Shown here in pieces: positions 7,262 through 13,877 of a DNA stretch of 13,877 nucleotides (position 1 is the stretch's first letter; each line of letters opens with the position of its first letter). The stretch covers positions 1 through 13,877 of the forward strand of contig JAUVQC010000010.1 in assembly GCA_030598305.1 (NCBI GenBank), written 5' to 3'. The notes under the pieces are model-generated. The model had not been told where the DNA came from, did no database searches, and saw nothing but the letters and a program-made list of their open reading frames with translations. This DNA is from Actinomycetes bacterium. Its GTDB lineage: Bacteria; Actinomycetota; Acidimicrobiia; UBA5794. The translations under genes and the position numbers were made by a program.

Positions 7262-7729
7262 TTGACTGATCGATACAGTTTCGACCCAAATGCATGGTCA
7301 CCGACCATCGCGGGCCTTGTTGCGGGAGCGATCGGTGCCATCGATGCGGCCATCATCGGTTGGATCCTGACGGAATACGCGTTCGACCAACCCCACGAGT
7401 ACACGAACAGCCTGACTGTTGTGGTTGTTGCTCTTGTCCTCGGACTGTTATCGGGAAGCCTGTGGGGGAAGCTCCGAGCATCGGCCTCAGGTCACAAAGC
7501 GTTCGTGTGGACCATGGTGGGCGGCTTCGTTATGACTCTGAGCGCTGTGCTGGTCGCCGATCGAACCGTCATCAAGGATCTCGCCCGCTATGCAGTGCCC
7601 CTCATGGCGATCATCTTCATCACGTTGGCGTTCTTCACGCCACTGCTTTCACGGGTCAAAGCTGCTCAGTGGATCGCTGTGTTTCCGGTGCTGGTCGCCC
7701 TCGGCATCGGCATTGGACTGTTTCTGTAG
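7262..7729 (+). CDS. Hypothetical multi-spanning membrane protein (TTG start)
   Basis: The 155-aa product is not one I recognise. It begins (L/M)TDRYSFDPNAWSPT and then has about five hydrophobic segments: near 16-37 (IAGLVAGAIGAIDAAIIGWI), 51-70, 79-100, 110-128 and 135-154, ending GIGIGLFL. Short charged loops (GKLRASASGHK, ADRTVIKDLAR) separate them. No catalytic or transporter signature is visible. The frame is open further upstream to 7151, but that part overlaps the preceding gene in another frame; TTG 7262 with GGAGGG 6 nt away is the best start. It follows the one-TM gene by 14 nt, so the two products may work together. It ends 38 bp from the convergent ligA. Confidence 0.78.
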   Translation: MTDRYSFDPNAWSPTIAGLVAGAIGAIDAAIIGWILTEYAFDQPHEYTNSLTVVVVALVLGLLSGSLWGKLRASASGHKAFVWTMVGGFVMTLSAVLVADRTVIKDLARYAVPLMAIIFITLAFFTPLLSRVKAAQWIAVFPVLVALGIGIGLFL

Positions 7730-7767
7730 ATCGGAACCTGCATCGCTTCGCTCTCAGAAGTCAGGAG

Positions 7768-9807
<2,040 letters not shown>

Positions 9808-10890
9808 CTACTGCACAACAGGTTCAGGGGAACGGCCATCAACGATGATGCCTCCGCCAAGAACGAACTCACCGTCGTACATGACGAGGGACTGACCCGG
9901 TGCTGGACGCGCCAAGGGCTCGACGAACCTGAACTCCCATCGGTGCCCGGTTCCAACGACGGTCGCTGCGGCAGGCTCTGATCGGTACCTGACCTTGACG
10001 CCGACTGTGTCGCCGACACCTGGTGGCGCGTGGGTGAAACTCATCTCGTCCACAGAGCAACCATCGACCAGCAGGTCTTCGTAGGTGCCGATGGTGATGG
10101 TCTGTTCACGCGGAGCGATGTCAACGACGTATCTGGCCGAGCCGACCGCGACGCCTATGCCCTTCCTCTGCCCGATCGTGTATCCGGCTGTTCCCGGATG
10201 CTCACCAACAACAGCACCGGCGGTATCGAGAATATCGCCCGGAGCAGCAACATCCGGATGACGTTGTGCAAGGAAGTCCCTGTAGTCACCGGACGCCACG
10301 AAGCAGATGTCCTGTGAATCCGGTTTGGACGCGGTCCGGAGTCCCATCTCAGCGGCCTTTGCCCTCACATCCTTCTTGGTCATCTCCCCAACGGGAAGCC
10401 GGATCTTCGACAACGCTGCCTGGTCGAGCATGTGCAGCACATAGGACTGGTCCTTGGTCCCATCGACGGCCGTCCTCAACCGGAATACGCCATCATGGTC
10501 CTCAACCCTTGCGTGGTGGCCTGTCACGAGTACGTCGCAGCCGAGCTCTTCGGTGCGCTCGAGCAGCGCGCTGAACCGGACGCGTCGATTGCACTCGATG
10601 CAGGGATTGGGTGTGAGCCCGGCAAGGTAGCCCTCGGCGAATGGCTCAACCACCGCGGCTGTGAACTCATCGACATAGTCCAGTACGTAGTACGGCATAT
10701 CGAGCTGTGCCGCGACCCTTCGTGCATCCTCGGCGTCCGACAGCGTGCAGCAACCTGCTGTTGGCATCGACCCGTCCGCTCCCTCCCACTGCTTGAGCGT
10801 CACACCGACCACGTCATAGCCCTGCTCGATCATGAGCGCAGCCGCAACCGAGCTGTCAACACCACCTGACATCGCAACGAGTGCCCGCAT
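9808..10890 (-). CDS. mnmA: tRNA-specific 2-thiouridylase MnmA
   Basis: MnmA thiolates U34 of tRNA-Lys, -Glu and -Gln, using ATP and sulfur relayed from a cysteine desulfurase. The 360-aa product begins MRALVAMSGGVDSSVAAALM; the PP-loop SGGVDSS is at 8-14. The catalytic pair is present: Cys97 in TPNPCIECNR and Cys196 in DSQDICFVASGDYRDF. KDQSYVL near 146 and GYTIGQRKGIGV in the central domain are also diagnostic, and the C-terminal beta-barrel ends normally. ATG 10890 shares one base with the stop of the cysteine desulfurase gene (TGATG), a coupling that fits their functional link because the desulfurase supplies the sulfur. Older actinobacterial annotations call this gene trmU. Confidence 0.97.
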   Translation of the reverse strand: MRALVAMSGGVDSSVAAALMIEQGYDVVGVTLKQWEGADGSMPTAGCCTLSDAEDARRVAAQLDMPYYVLDYVDEFTAAVVEPFAEGYLAGLTPNPCIECNRRVRFSALLERTEELGCDVLVTGHHARVEDHDGVFRLRTAVDGTKDQSYVLHMLDQAALSKIRLPVGEMTKKDVRAKAAEMGLRTASKPDSQDICFVASGDYRDFLAQRHPDVAAPGDILDTAGAVVGEHPGTAGYTIGQRKGIGVAVGSARYVVDIAPREQTITIGTYEDLLVDGCSVDEMSFTHAPPGVGDTVGVKVRYRSEPAAATVVGTGHRWEFRFVEPLARPAPGQSLVMYDGEFVLGGGIIVDGRSPEPVVQ

Positions 10891-12017
10891 CAGAGGTCAG
10901 CGAGGACACGAAGTACGGTTGCAGCAGCGCTTGCGCCCTCACCTCGAGGAGTGTCCCACCCGAAACTGAATCGAATGCATTCTCGCGACGCCTCGACTGT
11001 GAATCCCATCGCGTCGAGCACGTGGCTCGTTTCAACGGCACCTGATTGGCATGCAGATCCGGCCGATGCTGCGACCCCCGCCTGGTCGAGGCGGATCAGT
11101 AGGGTCTCGGCGAGTACACCGGGGAACCGGATGTGGCTGATGTGAGGAACGCGTGCCGATTCCACGGCCGTGACCACGACAGACGGTGCGCCTCCCACGA
11201 CAGCTGACTCGAAGGCATCGCGTTCAGTGGCTGTTCGGACAACGAATCCGCCACGATCGGCGTGGGCTGCCTCCATCGCCGCGACCATTCCAAGAATCCC
11301 GGCAACGTTGTAGGTGCCTGCCCGCCGGCCTGCCTCCTGCCCGCCTCCGTGGATGATCGGGTCGATTCGGACTCCCGACCCAAGAGCAAGGAGCCCAACG
11401 CCTTTCGGCCCACCAACCTTGTGAGATGCCAGCGAGATGAGGTCCGCCCCTGTCGACTCGAGTGTCACAATCTCAGAGTTGAATGCTTGGACGGCGTCGG
11501 TGTGGGTGAGTGCGCCGTCGTCGACTCCCTTGATCTCCCTCGCAAGCTCCGCAACGGGCTGGATCGTGCCAATCTCGTTGTTCACAAGCATCACCGAGAC
11601 GAGTGCAAGTGGTCCGTTGCTGATCGAGCGGTCACCCGCCTGCCCGACGACACCGTAGGTGTCCACTTCGAGCTCCCCTACCGTGAATCCGAATCGCTCG
11701 AGCGAGTGTGCTGACGCCAATACGGCTTTGTGTTCGATCGGCGATACCGCCACCGACCGTCGACCAGACGCGAGGGCACCACCGACCACGGCCAGATTGT
11801 CAGCCTCGGTGCCGGAGCCGACGAAGATGATGTCGTGGGGCCGCTCGACGCCGACGAGTCCTGCAGCCCTCTCCCTCGCCTCCTCGAGGGCGTTCTTCGC
11901 CCTCCGGGCCTCCGAGTGGATACCAGAGGCATTCCTATCGAACTTCGCGTGGGCGTCATCCGCTGCGTTGATCGCCTCGGGTCTGATCGTTGTTGTAGCC
12001 GCATGATCGAGATACAT
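10890..12017 (-). CDS. iscS: Cysteine desulfurase (IscS/NifS family)
   Basis: A PLP enzyme that takes sulfur from cysteine as an enzyme persulfide, for tRNA thiolation and Fe-S clusters. In the 375-aa product I see MYLDHAATT at the start, GSGTEADNLAV near 68 (cofactor-phosphate region), His96 in IEHKAVL, NNEIGTIQP near 146, the PLP Lys200 in SLASHKVGGPKGVG, RRAGTYNVAGI near 231, and the sulfur-carrying Cys323 in SAGSACQSGAVETSHVL. Length and Cys loop fit the NifS/IscS (class I) type rather than SufS. ATG 12017 has GGAG 5 nt upstream; GTG 12023 (GTGA overlap with the previous stop) lies within that site and would add two residues. Next to mnmA, the likely partner is MnmA; the iscS symbol follows actinobacterial usage, and no isc cluster is seen here. 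Confidence 0.93.
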   Translation of the reverse strand: MYLDHAATTTIRPEAINAADDAHAKFDRNASGIHSEARRAKNALEEARERAAGLVGVERPHDIIFVGSGTEADNLAVVGGALASGRRSVAVSPIEHKAVLASAHSLERFGFTVGELEVDTYGVVGQAGDRSISNGPLALVSVMLVNNEIGTIQPVAELAREIKGVDDGALTHTDAVQAFNSEIVTLESTGADLISLASHKVGGPKGVGLLALGSGVRIDPIIHGGGQEAGRRAGTYNVAGILGMVAAMEAAHADRGGFVVRTATERDAFESAVVGGAPSVVVTAVESARVPHISHIRFPGVLAETLLIRLDQAGVAASAGSACQSGAVETSHVLDAMGFTVEASRECIRFSFGWDTPRGEGASAAATVLRVLADL

Positions 12018-12019
12018 GG

Positions 12020-13159
12020 TCACTCCGGTCCCACCACGTCGAGCAGGAACTCTGCGATCGTTGCTTCATATCGCACAGAGTCGATGTTCCACAGGTCGGC
12101 GTGGCCGCCCTGCTCGAAGCGTTCGGCCTCGACAAGGTCCGGAATCGCGTCCGCGAATCGCGTGAATTCGTCCGGTGGGGTGACCGGGTCCTCAGCGCCG
12201 AACATCATCAGGATCGGAACGTCGAATTGTTCCGTCCGTCCGTACTGGTTCAACATGTCCCAGTCCACACCGAACCTCACGGCTGCGAACCGCCGACCGA
12301 GCCACGAAACGAATCGGGGCGTGTTGTTCTCTGCGGCCCAGCGTTTCGCAACGCCTTCGAGATCGAGCACCGGCGAGTCGTAGATCACTCCTCGCACCAG
12401 TGCAATGTTCTGCGATTCGTGGAGGAACGTCGAAACGATGCTCGCACCGAACCCGGAGCCGATGATGACAACATCCTTCGCTCCCTTGCGTTTCGCGAGG
12501 CTCAATGCAGCATCGAGGTCGTGCCACTCCTCGAGGCCCCAGAGCCTCATACCCGACTGGTTGGGTGTTGCGCCCACATCATTGCGGTAGGTGATCGAGA
12601 GAACCGGATATCCCTGTTCCACGAGACTCGGCATCGCTCGAAGCGACTCGCTGAGTCGGTCGATACCTCTGCCGTGTACGAAGACGATCCAGGTCGAGCG
12701 GCGCCCGTCCACGAGCCAAGTCGGATGTGGGCCGACGTCCGACGGCGATCGTGGCTCCTCGAAGCCGAGTCCGTGTGCAAGAACCGGGTCACCGAAGAAC
12801 GCATCGGGATCGAAACGGACCGCATCACCGACGAGAGGCGCCCCATTGAGCGGCTTGAGGCCACGTTCCACCGTTGTCTCATCGATGCGGACGATGGTTG
12901 ATGCCTGTGCGTAGGCACGTTCGCTCTCGAGACCCCAGATCCCTTCGCGTTCGGTCTGTGGGGTCCGCTCAACGACAACCCTCCCGGCGGGATCAGCGAT
13001 GACCGTCAACGGGAAACCGACAAGGGCGGGGCGCGGAGTGAGGTACTCGGCACGGATCGCGTTCGAGTGCATCCAGCCGGTCACGACCCAGGCAAGGACG
13101 AAGAAACCGATCGCGAGGACGGCGACGCGTAGTGTCCACGATGGGAGTCGAAAAGCCAT
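12020..13159 (-). CDS. Membrane-anchored alpha/beta hydrolase-fold protein with altered nucleophile elbow
   Basis: The 379-aa product has an N-terminal membrane segment (about 9-29) after MAFRLPSWTLR, a unique region (about 30-150), and an alpha/beta-hydrolase domain. Recognisable elements are the oxyanion strand STWIVFVHGRG near 155-165, PVLSITYRND near 185, MMFGAEDPVTPPD carrying a plausible acid Asp324, and GGHADLWN carrying a plausible His353. At the nucleophile elbow, where relatives have G-x-S-x-G (often GWSMGG), this protein reads VVIIGSGFGAS at 230-240. The nucleophile position is therefore Gly236, not Ser, Cys or Asp. It may lack hydrolase activity or use a shifted serine (Ser235). 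ATG 13159 follows a TACCCT hexamer by 7 nt. It opens the unit containing the cysteine desulfurase, mnmA and ligA, overlapping the next frame by GTGA or ending 2 nt before ATG 12017. Substrate unknown. Confidence 0.88.
   Translation of the reverse strand: MAFRLPSWTLRVAVLAIGFFVLAWVVTGWMHSNAIRAEYLTPRPALVGFPLTVIADPAGRVVVERTPQTEREGIWGLESERAYAQASTIVRIDETTVERGLKPLNGAPLVGDAVRFDPDAFFGDPVLAHGLGFEEPRSPSDVGPHPTWLVDGRRSTWIVFVHGRGIDRLSESLRAMPSLVEQGYPVLSITYRNDVGATPNQSGMRLWGLEEWHDLDAALSLAKRKGAKDVVIIGSGFGASIVSTFLHESQNIALVRGVIYDSPVLDLEGVAKRWAAENNTPRFVSWLGRRFAAVRFGVDWDMLNQYGRTEQFDVPILMMFGAEDPVTPPDEFTRFADAIPDLVEAERFEQGGHADLWNIDSVRYEATIAEFLLDVVGPE
12023..12026 (-). promoter_or_regulatory. Shine-Dalgarno choosing the cysteine desulfurase start
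   Basis: GGAG, overlapping the last codons of the hydrolase gene, lies 5 nt before ATG 12017. It favours that start over GTG 12023, whose first base is the last G of this site. Confidence 0.55.
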
Positions 13160-13166
13160 GAGCTAG

Positions 13167-13172
13167 AGGGTA
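13167..13172 (-). promoter_or_regulatory. Putative -10 element for the hydrolase-desulfurase-mnmA-ligA unit
   Basis: On the minus strand TACCCT (TANNNT) ends 7 nt before ATG 13159, fitting a leaderless start with no Shine-Dalgarno. The -35 position falls within the palindromic repeat at 13177-13214 and has no TTGACA-like hexamer. Confidence 0.5.
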
Positions 13173-13176
13173 GGAG

Positions 13177-13214
13177 GGAATGCCCATGAGCGCCGAGGCG
13201 CTCAGTGGCATTCC
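13177..13214. repeat. 38-nt near-perfect inverted repeat
   Basis: Outer arms GGAATGCC/GGCATTCC and inner arms GAGCGCC/GGCGCTC are perfectly complementary. They are separated by 3 nt on each side (CAT opposite AGT, with one T-A pair), and only GA lies at the centre. Folded as RNA it would give an 8-bp stem, a small internal bulge, and a 6-7-bp stem with a tight loop. Confidence 0.85.
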
Positions 13215-13217
13215 TTG

Positions 13218-13238
13218 GGAGTTTGCTCCGCAAACTCC
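13218..13238. terminator. Perfect 9-bp hairpin (possible terminator or processing stem)
   Basis: GGAGTTTGC, loop TCC, GCAAACTCC. It lies 50 nt downstream of the hydratase stop in the direction of that gene's transcription. No T-run follows on either strand, so it is not a classical intrinsic terminator; the terminator label is tentative. Confidence 0.4.
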
Positions 13239-13287
13239 GGGACGCACAATCCCCGTCGCGCGCCGAGGCGCTCATTGGCATTCCTTG

Positions 13288-13877
13288 TCAGGTTCCGGTG
13301 AAAGAGGGTTTCTCCTTGGCGAGGAACGCGGCGACGCCGATCTTGGCATCATTGGAACCAAAGGCCCTGGCGAACTGCTCAGCTTCTATGGCCATGCCTT
13401 CATCGAGCGGCTGGTCGAAGCCTCGAGCGACCGCACGTTTCACTGCCGCATACGCTTGGGTTGGGCCGGCAGCGAACGCTTTGGCATCGGCGACTGCGAG
13501 ATCCAGCATCTCCTCATCGGGCACTACCTTGTCGGCAATACCGATCGAGAGCGCCTCGGCAGCCTTCACGTGCCTCCCGGTCATACACAGTTCCAGACAC
13601 CGCTGAGGGCCAACAAGCCTTGCGAGCCGCTGTGTGCCTCCTGCTCCGGGGATGATGCCAAGCAGGATCTCGGGTTGCCCGACCTTCGCCGTTTCAGCCA
13701 GGTAGCGGAAATCAGCACCCATCGCGAGTTCGAGTCCCCCGCCAAGCGCAAATCCGTTGACAGCGGCGATCGTCGGTTTCTCCAAATTCGCGAGTCTTGC
13801 GATCGCTTCGGAAAGTCCTGACGCCTGGCGCTCGTCACCGCCGCTGTCGAATGTCTTCTGGAACGCGGTGATATCCG
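13288..13877 (-). CDS. Enoyl-CoA hydratase/isomerase family protein (N-terminus outside window)
   Basis: Enoyl-CoA hydratases add water to trans-2-enoyl-CoA in fatty-acid and amino-acid breakdown. The window holds the C-terminal 195 residues; family members are about 257-265 aa, so about 65 N-terminal residues, including the first oxyanion-hole strand, are missing. The first complete codon reads D of DITAFQKTF, just after the expected oxyanion-hole segment. KPTIAAVNGFALGGGLELAM supplies the second oxyanion region and the first catalytic Glu (in GLELA). GQPEILLGIIPGAGGTQRLA supplies the second Glu, so both hydratase glutamates are present and this is probably a true hydratase. The end AFLAKEKPSFTGT is typical. 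Specific substrate is not determinable. The stop codon directly abuts the palindromic repeat cluster. Confidence 0.93.
   Translation of the reverse strand, partial: DITAFQKTFDSGGDERQASGLSEAIARLANLEKPTIAAVNGFALGGGLELAMGADFRYLAETAKVGQPEILLGIIPGAGGTQRLARLVGPQRCLELCMTGRHVKAAEALSIGIADKVVPDEEMLDLAVADAKAFAAGPTQAYAAVKRAVARGFDQPLDEGMAIEAEQFARAFGSNDAKIGVAAFLAKEKPSFTGT

Larger units (their letters stand above)
13177..13287. repeat. Palindromic intergenic repeat cluster (REP/BIME-like)
   Basis: This fills almost the whole gap between the enoyl-CoA hydratase stop codon (13288-13290) and the hydrolase promoter. A 28-nt unit occurs at 13190-13217 and 13260-13287, 70 nt apart, differing only at 13205/13275 (g/t). 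Its arm, GGCGCTCA then GGCATTCC, also occurs inverted at 13177-13194. The first two arms form a 38-nt palindrome (13177-13214), and a separate perfect hairpin occupies 13218-13238. One copy ends exactly at the base before the hydratase stop codon. The structure suggests a dispersed repeat of this genome; whether it acts as a transcription terminator, mRNA stabiliser or passive mobile repeat cannot be told here. Confidence 0.8.

Noticed and set aside
7730..7767. Terminator or repeat between the convergent 7262 gene and ligA
   Set aside because: A short agtcag-like doublet near 7759-7770 is too small to call; no stem with a T-run.
13170..13214. Canonical REP head (GTAG followed by palindrome) as proof of RAYT mobilisation
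   Set aside because: GTAG does occur at 13170-13173 next to the palindrome, but it overlaps the -10 and is absent beside the other copy; a four-base match is weak.
13180..13821. Plus-strand 213-codon open frame covering the repeat cluster and running through the hydratase gene
   Set aside because: It lies antisense to a clear enoyl-CoA hydratase; its product is low-complexity and family-unlike, a shadow of GC-rich codon use.

Overview
This looks like an ordinary, very compact stretch of chromosome from a GC-rich, probably actinobacterial genome. The best clue is gene order. Cysteine desulfurase, mnmA, ligA and then gatC-gatA-gatB on one strand recalls the mycobacterial iscS-trmU-ligA-gatCA-gatB neighbourhood. 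An uncultured Acidimicrobiia-like or other deep-branching actinobacterium would fit, but I cannot confirm that without a search. I see no phage, IS element, CRISPR, tRNA or rRNA.

Layout, in the direction of minus-strand transcription (right to left). The window opens at 13877 inside an enoyl-CoA hydratase gene that lacks its N-terminus. A 111-bp palindromic repeat cluster follows directly after its stop codon (13177-13287). Next comes a tight four-gene unit (13159 to 7768): a membrane-anchored alpha/beta hydrolase-fold protein, cysteine desulfurase, tRNA 2-thiouridylase MnmA and NAD-dependent DNA ligase LigA. Two small plus-strand genes of unknown function, a one-TM exported-type protein and a multi-TM protein, run toward ligA (6846-7729). 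Divergent from them is a dapC-dapD-dapE operon (6779 to 3756), which holds all three succinylase-branch steps from tetrahydrodipicolinate to LL-diaminopimelate. A plus-strand YczE/YitT-type membrane protein (3079-3735) is convergent with dapE and divergent from gatC. Last is the gatC-gatA-gatB operon (3022 to beyond 1), encoding the Glu-tRNA(Gln)/Asp-tRNA(Asn) amidotransferase; gatB is cut by the window edge.

The genes divide by how translation seems to start. All five genes that open a transcription unit have a TANNNT -10-like hexamer 6-8 nt before the start codon and no Shine-Dalgarno, as expected of leaderless mRNAs. Genes inside operons have a purine-rich Shine-Dalgarno, overlap the preceding stop codon, or both. 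No gene-free stretch exceeds about 130 bp.

I do not see a new multi-gene system. The points most worth following up are the repeat cluster, the leaderless-promoter pattern, the hydrolase-fold protein whose nucleophile position is glycine, and an E. coli-type DapD in an actinobacterial setting.
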